Positions 16,035-24,366 are shown, counted from the stretch's first letter. The stretch: DNA of 64,000 nucleotides from Ilumatobacteraceae bacterium (GCA_024643255.1 JAHENF010000003.1:64260-128259); one strand, 5' to 3'. The notes: a model not told the origin generated them from the sequence alone. Numbers and translations: made by a program.

Positions 16035-17329
16035 TCGCCGAGGAGCTGCGCGACGACACGCTCCAGGCCCGCCGAGCGACTCGCCTTCACCAGCACGGCC
16101 ACGTCGGGACCGAGACGACCGATCACCGCGCGGACGTCGTCGGTCGGTTCGACGCCGTAGAGATCGGTGCCGACGACGATCACCTCGATGCCGAGGGCTG
16201 CGGCATCGTCCGCGATCCGACGGTGCGCCGGACCCGGATCGGCGATCTCGCCCATCAGCCCCACCACGGCGATCCGCCGCTCGGCGCGCATTGCGGCGAG
16301 TGCCTCGAGCGCCGCGCGCATCGACGTCGGGTTGGCGTTGTAGGCGTCGTTGATCAGCGTGGCACCGTCGGCAGCCGTGCAGACCTCCATCCGCATGCCC
16401 GACACCCTGGCGGTCGACAACGCATCGATCGCCGCCGACAGTTCGACGCCGACGACGCCCGCCACCGCGATGGCCGCAGCGGCGTTGGTCACCATGTGCA
16501 GACCCGGCACCGCGAGACGCACCTGTCCGCTCCCCCATGGCGTGTCGACTCGGAACTGTGCGAGCGCCGAGTCGTCGAGCACGACGTCACTGACGCGCAC
16601 GTCGCCGGTGACCCCGAAGGTGAGCACCTCGGCGCCGGTTCGTGCGGCCATCGCGGCGACTCGGGCGTCATCGGCGTTCAGGACTGCCGTCCCCGACCGG
16701 GGCAATGCCTCGATCAACTCTCCCTTGGCGGTCGCCACCCCGTCGATGCCGCCGACCAGTTCGGTGTGCGCTTCGCCGACCACCGTGACCACACCGATGT
16801 CGGGCCGAGCCACCTCGCACAGTCGACTGATGTGCCCGAAGCCCCGCATGCCCATCTCGACGATCAGCACTTCGGTGTCGTCGGGTGCGTCGAGGATGGT
16901 CACGGGCAGCCCCTGGTCGTTGTTGAAGCTGCGTTCGTTCGCCCGCGTGCGGCGACCGGCACTGCACGCGGCCGCCATCAGATCCTTGGTCGACGTCTTG
17001 CCGACGCTGCCGGTGACCCCCACCACGCCTGCATCGAGACGGCGGCGCGCCCACCCCGCGAGCGCCAGGAGCGCGAGCGCGGTGTCGGCGACCTCGATCG
17101 CCGTACCGTCGCGACGGTATGGATCGGGCTCGCTGGTCAGATGCACCAGAGCGCCCCGTTCCCGGGCGGCGCCGATGAACTCGTGGCCGTCACGCTCGGC
17201 GATGATCGGCACGAAGAGTTGGCCTGGCTTCGTGGTCCGCGAATCGAATGACGCACCGTCGAACTCGACGTCGGGTCCGATCAGTCGGCCCCCGATTCCG
17301 GCGGCGGCCTCGGATGCTCGAATCCTCAC
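16031..17329 (-). CDS. murF: UDP-N-acetylmuramoyl-tripeptide--D-alanyl-D-alanine ligase
   Basis: 432 residues, normal for MurF, which adds D-Ala-D-Ala to UDP-MurNAc-tripeptide in the cytoplasm. VVGVTGSVGKTSTKD is the ATP-binding loop; NERSFNNDQGLPVTIL, VEMGMRGFGHISRL and INDAYNANPTSMRAAL are MurF-specific blocks. An ATG at 17371 would run into the divergent ddl gene; GTG 17329 is preferred because TACCGT (17343-17338, minus) ends 8 nt upstream. murF is usually inside the dcw cluster; here it stands apart and back to back with ddl, which makes its substrate, an unusual but logical pairing. Confidence 0.93.
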   Translation of the reverse strand: MRIRASEAAAGIGGRLIGPDVEFDGASFDSRTTKPGQLFVPIIAERDGHEFIGAARERGALVHLTSEPDPYRRDGTAIEVADTALALLALAGWARRRLDAGVVGVTGSVGKTSTKDLMAAACSAGRRTRANERSFNNDQGLPVTILDAPDDTEVLIVEMGMRGFGHISRLCEVARPDIGVVTVVGEAHTELVGGIDGVATAKGELIEALPRSGTAVLNADDARVAAMAARTGAEVLTFGVTGDVRVSDVVLDDSALAQFRVDTPWGSGQVRLAVPGLHMVTNAAAAIAVAGVVGVELSAAIDALSTARVSGMRMEVCTAADGATLINDAYNANPTSMRAALEALAAMRAERRIAVVGLMGEIADPGPAHRRIADDAAALGIEVIVVGTDLYGVEPTDDVRAVIGRLGPDVAVLVKASRSAGLERVVAQLLGD

Positions 17330-17353
17330 GGACGCCGACGGTACCTTGGGCCG
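17330..17353. promoter_or_regulatory. Shared bidirectional -10 core between murF and ddl
   Basis: The gap is only 24 bp. GGTACC at its centre supplies TACCTT to the plus strand (17342-17347, 6 nt before the ddl ATG) and TACCGT to the minus strand (17343-17338, 8 nt before the murF GTG). The two -10 hexamers share the same TA step, so initiation in one direction should exclude the other at any moment. Confidence 0.55.
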
Positions 17354-18466
17354 ATGACCTCCGAGTCGCATGAGGAAGATCTGGATCGTCGCATCCATCT
17401 CGTGGTGCTGTTCGGTGGCGAGTCGGCGGAACACGACGTCTCGTGTACCACCGCCGCGCACGTGCTCCGTGCCGCCGATCCCGCGCGCTATCGGATCACG
17501 CCGATCGGCATCTCGACCGAGGGGCAGTGGGCGCTCGCCGACCACGCCGCCGAAGCGCTGTTGGCGGGAGCGGATTCGATCCCGGGACGGCTCGACCCGG
17601 CGGGCACCAACATGTCGCCCACCCCGATGCTCACCGATGCGGCGAACTCCGAGGAGCTCACGGTCGTGCTCCCGTTGCTCCACGGCCCGCTCGGCGAGGA
17701 CGGCACCGTGCAGGGCATGCTCGACCTCGCCAATGTGCCGTACGTCGGCAGCGGTGTGCTCGGCTCCGCGGTGTCGATGGACAAGGCGATGGCCAAGCAG
17801 GTCCTCACGGCCGCCGGCATTCCGCAGGCCCGCTACCGCGCCTTCGCCGAACACGAGATCACACCGGGACTCGCGGCCCGGCTGGTCGACGAGTTGGGCC
17901 TGCCGGTGTTCGTGAAGCCCGCCAACATGGGCTCGTCGGTCGGGGTCTCGAAGGCGTCGAGCGTCGAAGCACTTCGCGATGCGATCAACCATGCACTCAC
18001 CTACGACGAGATGATCGTCGTCGAGGAAGCGATCGTCGGACGCGAGATCGAGGTCGGCGTCCTCGGCACGACCGACCCACAGGCGTCGGTGCCCGGCGAG
18101 ATCGTGCCCGGCGAGGAGTTCTACAGCTACGAGGACAAGTACGTCACCGACGGCGCCCAGTTGCTGATCCCGGCACCGCTCTCCGACGCGGCCACCGACG
18201 AGGTCAGGCGGCTGGCGATCGAGACGTTCCGCGCGCTGCGATGTGATGGGCTCGCACGCGTCGACTTCTTCTACGAGATGGACGACGACGGCAACGGCCG
18301 CGGGTTTCTCTGCAACGAGGTGAACACGATGCCCGGCTTCACGCCGATCTCGATGTACCCCAAGCTCTGGATCCACTCCGGAGTGAGCTACAGCGAGCTG
18401 ATCGACCGGCTCGTCGAGCTCGCCATCGATCGTCACACCCGTCGCCGCCGCAACACCAAACGCTGA
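17354..18466 (+). CDS. ddl: D-alanine--D-alanine ligase
   Basis: 370 residues. Makes D-Ala-D-Ala, the substrate of MurF encoded divergently 24 bp away. Motifs: VVLFGGESAEHDVSCTTA at the N terminus (GGxSxEHxVS), PLLHGPLGEDGTVQGMLDLANVPYVGSGVLGSAVSMDKAMAK (HGxxGEDGxxQG), FVKPANMGSSVGVSKA (ATP-grasp) and NEVNTMPGFTPISMYPKLW (metal and D-Ala binding). It retains the residues of Ddl enzymes making D-Ala-D-Ala and I see nothing that singles it out as a D-Ala-D-Lac (VanA-type) ligase. It ends immediately before a block of tandem stem-loop repeats. Confidence 0.95.
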   Translation: MTSESHEEDLDRRIHLVVLFGGESAEHDVSCTTAAHVLRAADPARYRITPIGISTEGQWALADHAAEALLAGADSIPGRLDPAGTNMSPTPMLTDAANSEELTVVLPLLHGPLGEDGTVQGMLDLANVPYVGSGVLGSAVSMDKAMAKQVLTAAGIPQARYRAFAEHEITPGLAARLVDELGLPVFVKPANMGSSVGVSKASSVEALRDAINHALTYDEMIVVEEAIVGREIEVGVLGTTDPQASVPGEIVPGEEFYSYEDKYVTDGAQLLIPAPLSDAATDEVRRLAIETFRALRCDGLARVDFFYEMDDDGNGRGFLCNEVNTMPGFTPISMYPKLWIHSGVSYSELIDRLVELAIDRHTRRRRNTKR

Positions 18467-18470
18467 CCCA

Positions 18471-18580
18471 CAACCTCATCACACCACCACCGATGAGGTT
18501 CCGGCCCACCCCTCGCCCCACAACCTCATCACACCACCACCGATGAGGTTCCGGCCCACCCCTCGCCCCACAACCTCATC
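18471..18580. repeat. Perfect 50-bp tandem repeat with GATGAGGTT stem-loops (region C)
   Basis: Units 18471-18520 and 18521-18570 are identical, followed by a partial third unit (18571-18580). Each has 9-bp arms AACCTCATC/GATGAGGTT (18472-18480 with 18492-18500; 18522-18530 with 18542-18550) and an 11-nt loop. Adjacent units can also pair with each other, giving alternative folds. It occupies the gap between the convergent ddl and TetR genes. Sequence blocks match region B at 6558-6598. Confidence 0.9.
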
Positions 18581-18601
18581 GCACGAGGATGTCAGGGGAC
18601 G

Positions 18602-19186
18602 TCAGGGGGCGAGGGCGGCGCGGAAGAAGGCGCGCAGCTCGTCGCGCAGGCCTCGTAGGCCGGCGGCGTCGGAGTGCCAGCCGACCGCCCGGAGCGCTTC
18701 GGGTTCGGTGGCGATCCCCGTCAGCGTCGCGTAGCCGAGCGCCGCGATCAGGCCGGGGTCGCCGCGACGCAGGCGACCTGCGTCCATCTCGTTGCCGAGA
18801 TAGGCAACGGCCCGATCGACCAGCGATTGCAGTCGTTCGCGCAGGCGCGCTGCCTGGTCGGACTCGAGCCGGCTGACCTCGCGGATCAGTCCGAGCAGCG
18901 CCGGGCGCCGCACCGCAGGACGGAACACCGCACGGACGACCGCGTCGACCCGGTCGAGCGGGTCGTCGGGTGCCGCACGGAGCGCGGCGTCGATCACGAC
19001 GACGAGTTCGGTCGCCGCGACGGCCAGCACCTCGTCGACGAGCACGTCCTTCGATTCGAACCAGTAGAGCACCGTCTGTTTTCGCACCCCGACCACGCGT
19101 GCGATCTCGTCGAGCGACACCGCGTCGACGCCTCGCGTCCCGAACAGGTCGAGGGCCGTCTCGAGGATTCGGTCACGGGTGGTCAT
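18602..19186 (-). CDS. TetR/AcrR-family transcriptional regulator
   Basis: 194 residues. The N-terminal helix-turn-helix is standard: RDRILETALDLFGTRGVDAVSLDEIARVVGVRKQTVLYWFESKDVLVDEVL. The C-terminal all-helical domain should bind a small ligand, often an acyl-CoA or fatty acid in this genomic setting. An 18-bp perfect palindrome begins 3 nt upstream of its start and reaches to 5 nt before the divergent acyl-CoA reductase operon, so it very probably represses both itself and that operon. The ligand is unknown; a lipid intermediate is the natural guess. Confidence 0.9.
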   Translation of the reverse strand: MTTRDRILETALDLFGTRGVDAVSLDEIARVVGVRKQTVLYWFESKDVLVDEVLAVAATELVVVIDAALRAAPDDPLDRVDAVVRAVFRPAVRRPALLGLIREVSRLESDQAARLRERLQSLVDRAVAYLGNEMDAGRLRRGDPGLIAALGYATLTGIATEPEALRAVGWHSDAAGLRGLRDELRAFFRAALAP

Positions 19187-19188
19187 CT

Positions 19189-19206
19189 CTCTACCAATTG
19201 GTAGAG
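19189..19206. promoter_or_regulatory. TetR operator: 18-bp perfect palindrome
   Basis: CTCTACCAATTGGTAGAG is fully self-complementary. It lies in the 24-bp gap between the TetR start (19186, minus) and the GTG of the reductase-HAD gene (19211, plus). A further GGTAGA occurs at 19213-19218. Location, size and symmetry are those of a TetR autoregulatory operator. Confidence 0.8.
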
Positions 19207-19210
19207 GATC

Positions 19211-21580
19211 GTGGTAGAACTGTCAACCGTGATCGCCGAGGCACTCGCCGGGAAACGGATTGCCATCACCGGCGCGACCGGATTCGTCGGCACCGCCCTC
19301 GTCGAGCGGCTGCTGCGCTCGGTTCCGGGATGCGAGCTCGTGTTGCTCATCCGTGACGGCCAGCGAACCCCGGCCGCGAAGCGCACCGACCGCGAAATCT
19401 TCAAGAACGACGCGTTCGACCGACTCCGCGCCACACATGACGACGACTTCTCGTCGGTGACCTCGCGGGTCAGCACGATCGCCGGCGATGTCACCCGTGA
19501 TGGCCTCGGCCTGAACGAGGCCGACCGCGCGTTGTTCGCGTCGTGCGACATCGTCATCCACTCCGCCGCCGCGGTGTCGTTCGACTCGCCACTCGACTCC
19601 GCTGTCGAGATCAACCTGCTCGGTCCATCGCGTATCGCCAACCTCTGCAACGAGATCGGCATCACCCCGCACCTCGTCGCCGTGTCGACCTGTTACGTCG
19701 CGGGCAATCGGCGCGGCAACGCCCCCGAACAGCTCGTGAGCGACGGGCCCTTCGACATCGGCATCGACTGGCGCAGCGAGGTGGCGGCGAGCCGACGCCT
19801 GCGATCCGACGCCGACGCCGCGAGCCGCAGTCGCGAGAACCTGGAGCGGTTCCGAGACGAGGCGCGAACCGAGCTGGGCGCCGCCGGAGCGCCCGCGCTC
19901 GCCTCGAAGACCGAGCAGCTGCGCGAGCGCTGGGTCAAGGACCAGCTCGTCGAAGCCGGACGCGCTCGAGCCGCGAGCGTGGGCTGGCCCGACGCCTACG
20001 CGTTCACGAAGGCACTCGGCGAACAGGCACTCACCGACGTCAAGGGTGCTGTGCCGGTGTCGATCGTCCGACCGTCGATCATCGAATCGGCGCTCGCCGA
20101 GCCGAAGCCCGGCTGGATCCGCGGGTTCCGTATGGCCGAGCCGGTCCTGATCTCCTACGCGCGAGGATTGCTCGACGAGTTCCCCGGCGTCCCCGAGGGA
20201 ACCGTCGACGTGATTCCCGTCGACATCGTCGTCGCCTCGATCATCGCCGTCGCGGCACTCGGCCCCGAGCGTGCACCGGCGATCACGCAGGTCGCCTCCG
20301 GTGGCATCAACCCACTCAAGTACCGGATGCTCGTCGACAACGTGAGCGGGTGGTTCCTCGAACACCCGATCTACGACTCGAAAGGTCAGCCGATCGTGGT
20401 GCCCGAGTTCCGCTTCCCCGGTCGGGGTCGCGTGCAGGCACAGCTCGGGCGCGCCAAGAAGGTGCTGACCGCCGGCGAGAAGGTGCTCCAGAACCTCCCG
20501 TTGCGCGGCCGCCAGGCGGAATGGTCCGCCCAGATCGAGACCAAGCGCGTCGAGATCGAGCGGGCGCTCACCTACGTCGAGTTGTACGGGCTCTACACCG
20601 AGTGCGAGGCGATCTACCAGGTCGACAACCTGATGCTCACGTGGGGCGAACTCGACGACGTCGACCGAGCGGAGTTCAACTTCGACCCTCGTTCGGTCGA
20701 TTGGCCGACCTACATCACCCAGGTCCATCTGCCCTCGATCGTGCAGCACGCACGGGTCAAGACCACCCCCGGACCCGCGGCGTCGACCGACCGCATGGCC
20801 CGCATGCGCAAGCAGGTACTCGACCCCCGACGTCAGGTCGTCGCCTTCGACCTCGAGAACACGCTGATCGCCTCGAACGTCGTCGAGAGCTATTCGTGGC
20901 TCGCGACACGCCGGCTCGACACCCCTGAGCGGGTTCGCTATTTCCTGCGCACCCTCGCCGAGGCACCGGGCCTGTTGAAGCTCGACCGTGCCGACCGCAC
21001 CGACTTCCTGCGGCACTTCTACCGACGATACGAGGACGCTCCGGTCGAGCAGATCGAGCGCGATGCCCGCGAGATGTTCGCCCAGCTGATCATGACGAAG
21101 TCGTTCCCCGACGGCCTGCGCCGCGTCCGCGAGCACCGGGCGCTCGGGCACCGCACGATCCTGATCACCGGTGCGCTCAGCTTCAACGTCGAGGGGCTCC
21201 GGCCGCTGTTCGACGAGATCGTCGCCGCCGAGATGTCGATCCGCCCCGACAACACCTACTCCGGCGAGATGGTCACCGTGCCACCGACGGGCGAGGCACG
21301 AGCACAGATCCTGTTGGACTACTGCGATGCCGAGGGCTTCGACCCCGACGAGTGCGTCGCCTACGCCGACTCGTCGTCGGATCTTCCACTGTTCGAAGCG
21401 GTCGGCTTCCCGGTCGCTGTCAACCCGGAGACGCGACTCGCGGCCATCGCGCGCAAGCGAGGTTGGCTCGTCGAGCACTGGAGCAAGTCACCCGGTGGTC
21501 CCCGGCCGAAGCTGCCGATCGGGCCGCTGTTGTCGGAACGTGAACGTCGCCAGCGCTTCGGATCCGGAGCCCGCCGATGA
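19211..21580 (+). CDS. Fatty acyl-CoA reductase-like SDR fused to HAD-IB hydrolase
   Basis: 789 residues in two parts. Residues 1 to about 530 are an extended SDR of the NAD-binding_4/fatty acyl-CoA reductase type: IAITGATGFVGTALVERLL (cofactor loop near 18-34), VIHSAAAVSFDSPL, and YAFTK (YxxxK, Tyr263/Lys267). Residues from about 540 form a HAD-IB domain: FDLENTL (Asp547; the usual second Asp is Glu549), ILITGALS (motif II) and AYADSSSDLPLF (motif IV). FAR enzymes reduce acyl-CoA to alcohol or aldehyde; HAD-IB proteins remove or transfer phosphate. GTG 19211 is taken as the start; GTG 19229 is an alternative that would put the TetR operator in the promoter. First gene of a coupled operon. 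Confidence 0.85.
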   Translation: MVELSTVIAEALAGKRIAITGATGFVGTALVERLLRSVPGCELVLLIRDGQRTPAAKRTDREIFKNDAFDRLRATHDDDFSSVTSRVSTIAGDVTRDGLGLNEADRALFASCDIVIHSAAAVSFDSPLDSAVEINLLGPSRIANLCNEIGITPHLVAVSTCYVAGNRRGNAPEQLVSDGPFDIGIDWRSEVAASRRLRSDADAASRSRENLERFRDEARTELGAAGAPALASKTEQLRERWVKDQLVEAGRARAASVGWPDAYAFTKALGEQALTDVKGAVPVSIVRPSIIESALAEPKPGWIRGFRMAEPVLISYARGLLDEFPGVPEGTVDVIPVDIVVASIIAVAALGPERAPAITQVASGGINPLKYRMLVDNVSGWFLEHPIYDSKGQPIVVPEFRFPGRGRVQAQLGRAKKVLTAGEKVLQNLPLRGRQAEWSAQIETKRVEIERALTYVELYGLYTECEAIYQVDNLMLTWGELDDVDRAEFNFDPRSVDWPTYITQVHLPSIVQHARVKTTPGPAASTDRMARMRKQVLDPRRQVVAFDLENTLIASNVVESYSWLATRRLDTPERVRYFLRTLAEAPGLLKLDRADRTDFLRHFYRRYEDAPVEQIERDAREMFAQLIMTKSFPDGLRRVREHRALGHRTILITGALSFNVEGLRPLFDEIVAAEMSIRPDNTYSGEMVTVPPTGEARAQILLDYCDAEGFDPDECVAYADSSSDLPLFEAVGFPVAVNPETRLAAIARKRGWLVEHWSKSPGGPRPKLPIGPLLSERERRQRFGSGARR

Positions 21581-22773
21581 AAGCCCTCCAGGTCTCACGG
21601 TCGGTGCCCAAGCTGGGCATGGCGCGTCTCGCCTCGGCCGTCTCGCCGCTCGCTGCCGCGAAGCTCGGCCCGTTGGCCTACACCACCGTCGACGAACCCG
21701 AGCTTCCCGGTCCGGGCTGGCACCGGGTGCACACCCGGCTCGCAGGAATCTGCGGATCGGATCTCTCACTCGTCGAAGGGCACGCGTCGCTGTACTTCGA
21801 CGACGTGGTGTCGTTCCCCTTCGTTCCCGGTCACGAAGTGGTCGGCGAACTCGACGACGGCACCCGCGTGATCCTCGAACCGGTCCTCGGCCACGAGGCC
21901 CGCGGCTTCGCTCCCCCGTTCGAGGGCGCCGCCCCCGGCGACGGCGACGATTACTCCCACCTGTCGACCGGAGCGCTCGAGCCGGGCATCCAGACCGGAT
22001 TCTGCTGTTCGACGGGCGGCGGCTGGGCGCCGACATTCGTCGCGCACGAGTCGCAACTCCACCGCATCGGTGACATGCCCGATGAGCGCGCCGTGCTCGT
22101 CGAACCGTTCGCCGGAGGCATTCACGCCGCACTGCTCGCCGCCCCGGTGGTCGCCGCCCGCCAGGACACGACCCGGCCAGCGGTCGTCGCCGTGCTCGGC
22201 GCCGGCACGATGGGGCTCGCCGCGATCGCCGGCCTGCGCCGTTACGTGCCCGACGTCGAGATCATCGTCGGCGCGAGGTATCCCCACCAGCAGATGCTCG
22301 CGAAGGCCTACGGCGCCGACGTCGTCGTCGGACCCGACGGCCTGCAACGTGCGGTGCGGCGCGCCACCGGCTGCCACCTGATCGGCGACCACCTCAGCTC
22401 GGGCGCGCACGTGACGATCGATGCGGTCGGCACGAGCGCCACCGTCGCCGACTCGCTGCGCATCACCCGGCCACGCGGTCGCGTCGTGCTCCTCGGGATG
22501 CCGGCCGAGGTCACCGTCGACCTCACGGGCCTCTGGCATCGTGAAACCGAATTGAAGGGCGCCTACACCTACGGCACCGAGCATCTCCCCGATGGACGCA
22601 CGGCGCGCACGTTCGACCTCGCGATCGAGACCGCCACCGCCGTCGAAGCCGAGCGGTTGCTCTCGGCCACCTATCCCCTGTCCGACCACGTCGACGCCAT
22701 CGCCCACGCCGCCACCGCCGGCCGCCGCGGCGCCGTGAAGATCGCGTTCGACATGCGCACTGGAGACACCTGA
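21577..22773 (+). CDS. Zinc-type medium-chain dehydrogenase (MDR) lacking the structural-zinc cysteines
   Basis: 398 residues. The catalytic-zinc residues are visible in GICGSDLSLVEG (Cys) and PGHEVVGEL (His/Glu), and the Rossmann loop in VLGAGTMGLAAIAGLRRY. The lobe that normally holds four structural-zinc cysteines reads GHEARGFAPPFEGAAPGDG, without the Cys pattern. AVGTSATVADSLRITRPRGRVVLLGMP is the standard C-terminal cofactor-domain element. It probably oxidises or reduces an alcohol or aldehyde made by the reductase upstream. Start and stop both overlap neighbours (ATGA at 21577-21580; TGATG at 22771-22775), so expression is tightly coupled. Confidence 0.85.
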   Translation: MKALQVSRSVPKLGMARLASAVSPLAAAKLGPLAYTTVDEPELPGPGWHRVHTRLAGICGSDLSLVEGHASLYFDDVVSFPFVPGHEVVGELDDGTRVILEPVLGHEARGFAPPFEGAAPGDGDDYSHLSTGALEPGIQTGFCCSTGGGWAPTFVAHESQLHRIGDMPDERAVLVEPFAGGIHAALLAAPVVAARQDTTRPAVVAVLGAGTMGLAAIAGLRRYVPDVEIIVGARYPHQQMLAKAYGADVVVGPDGLQRAVRRATGCHLIGDHLSSGAHVTIDAVGTSATVADSLRITRPRGRVVLLGMPAEVTVDLTGLWHRETELKGAYTYGTEHLPDGRTARTFDLAIETATAVEAERLLSATYPLSDHVDAIAHAATAGRRGAVKIAFDMRTGDT

Positions 22774-24359
22774 TGCCCAGACCTGGATTCGTTCTCGACG
22801 TCGATCGTTCGACGCCGCCCACACTCTTCTGGCACGGAGAGGGTTTCCGCCTGGAGAAGTTGCCGGCCGACCGCAGCCGGGTGATCTATGCGCCCGAGCC
22901 GCACGACGCGATCGACGACGTCGACGGTGCCATCCGCACCGCGTTGCTCCACCCGATCGACATGGATCCGCTGCCGTCGCTGCTGTTCCCAGGCATGAAG
23001 TTGACGATCGCGTTCGACGACGTGTCGCTCCCACTGCCGAAGATGCGCCGCCCCGACCTGCGCCAACGGATCATCGAGCAGGTGCTCACGATGGCCGCTG
23101 ATGCCGGCGTCGACGACGTCCATCTGATCGCCGCGCTCGCACTGCATCGGCGCATGCACGAGTTCGAACTGCGCCATGCCCTCGGCGACCGGGTCTACGA
23201 CGCCTTCGAGCCCCGCGGCCTGCTGTTCCAGCACGACGCCGAAGACCCCGACAACCTCGCGTTCCTCGGCACGACCGATCAGGGCGAGGAGATCGAGATC
23301 AACAAGCGGGCGGCCGAGTCCGACCTGCTCATCTACGTCAACATCAACCTCGTCGCGATGGACGGTGGCTGGAAGTCGACCGCGGTCGGCCTCGCGAGTT
23401 ATCGCTCGCTCCGCCACCACCACAACCCGACCACGATGGAGGCGTCGCACTCGTTCATGGACCAGCACGCCTCCGAACTCCACAAGAGCACGTGGCGCAT
23501 GGGCAAGGTCATGCGTGATCATGGCCCGAAGGTCTTCCAGATCGAGACCACCCTCAACACCGACACGTTCCCGCAGCCGTTCGAGTTCCTGGCGAAGCGC
23601 GAGTGGGAATGGAACGCCAAGGACCGCGCGCTCTATCTCGCGAGCGCCAAGGCGCTGGCCAAGGCACCACCGCGAACGGCCCGCAAGATCTTCCACGGCA
23701 TCGAGGCCCCGCATCAGATGACCAGCATCCAGTGCGGTGAGGTCGAGGCGGTCCACAAGGTCACGACCCAGAACGTCTACGACCAGCAACTCGTCGAGGT
23801 CGAGGGCCAGACCGACATCCTGATGCTCGGGATCCCGTACATCTGCCCCTACAACGTGAACTCGATCATGAACCCGATCCTCGTGATGTGCACGGGGCTC
23901 GGCTACTTCTTCAACCTCTATCGCGGCAAGCCGCTCGTGCGTGAGGGCGGTGTGGTGATCCTGACCCACCCGACCACCAACGAGTTCCACCCGGTTCACC
24001 ACCCGAGCTACATCGACTTCTTCGAGGAAGTGCTCGCGGACACGACCGATCCGCACGTGATGTCGCAGAAGTGGGAGCAGCAGTACGCCGAGGACGACTG
24101 GTACCGCCATCTGTACCGGACCACCAACGCCTACCACGGCGTGCACCCGTTCTACATGTGGTACTGGGGCAGCCACGGCATGAAGCACGTGGGCAAGGTG
24201 ATCATCGTCGGCGGCGACGCGGCCACGGTCCGCAAGCTCGGCTTCACGCCGGCATCGACGATGAACGACGCGCTCGAGATCGCGTCCGACACCGTCGGAC
24301 GCCACCCGACGATCACCCACATGAAGACCCCGCCGCTGATGATCGCGGACGTGAAGTAG
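22773..24359 (+). CDS. DUF2088/LarA-like protein (lactate racemase N-terminal-like domain)
   Basis: 528 residues with a LarA-like core. TIAFDDVSLPLP (about 79-90) matches the FDD segment that begins LarA; ALALHRRM (His125) corresponds to the first cofactor His; GGWKSTAVGLASYRSLRHHHN (Lys201, His215-217) matches the LarA stretch with the lysine that tethers the nickel-pincer nucleotide and a catalytic His. In characterised LarA enzymes this cofactor catalyses alpha-hydroxyacid racemisation. LarA is normally about 430 residues, so this one is longer. No larB, larC or larE maturation genes are visible here. A racemase or epimerase step on a 2-hydroxyacyl substrate is inferred, not shown. Confidence 0.8.
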   Translation: MPRPGFVLDVDRSTPPTLFWHGEGFRLEKLPADRSRVIYAPEPHDAIDDVDGAIRTALLHPIDMDPLPSLLFPGMKLTIAFDDVSLPLPKMRRPDLRQRIIEQVLTMAADAGVDDVHLIAALALHRRMHEFELRHALGDRVYDAFEPRGLLFQHDAEDPDNLAFLGTTDQGEEIEINKRAAESDLLIYVNINLVAMDGGWKSTAVGLASYRSLRHHHNPTTMEASHSFMDQHASELHKSTWRMGKVMRDHGPKVFQIETTLNTDTFPQPFEFLAKREWEWNAKDRALYLASAKALAKAPPRTARKIFHGIEAPHQMTSIQCGEVEAVHKVTTQNVYDQQLVEVEGQTDILMLGIPYICPYNVNSIMNPILVMCTGLGYFFNLYRGKPLVREGGVVILTHPTTNEFHPVHHPSYIDFFEEVLADTTDPHVMSQKWEQQYAEDDWYRHLYRTTNAYHGVHPFYMWYWGSHGMKHVGKVIIVGGDAATVRKLGFTPASTMNDALEIASDTVGRHPTITHMKTPPLMIADVK

Positions 24360-24366
24360 GTCGCTC

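Noticed and set aside
15545..17251. Plus-strand frame across the MFS 3' end and murF
   Set aside because: It overlaps the MFS frame and lies antisense to murF, whose motifs are unambiguous.
17330..17371. murF start at ATG 17371
   Set aside because: It would overlap the start of ddl by 18 bp and lacks a promoter; GTG 17329 has a -10 element at the usual distance and matches the start of similarity.
18471..18580. CRISPR array
   Set aside because: The units are directly adjacent with no variable spacers and contain hairpin arms; no cas gene is present. This is a tandem palindromic repeat.
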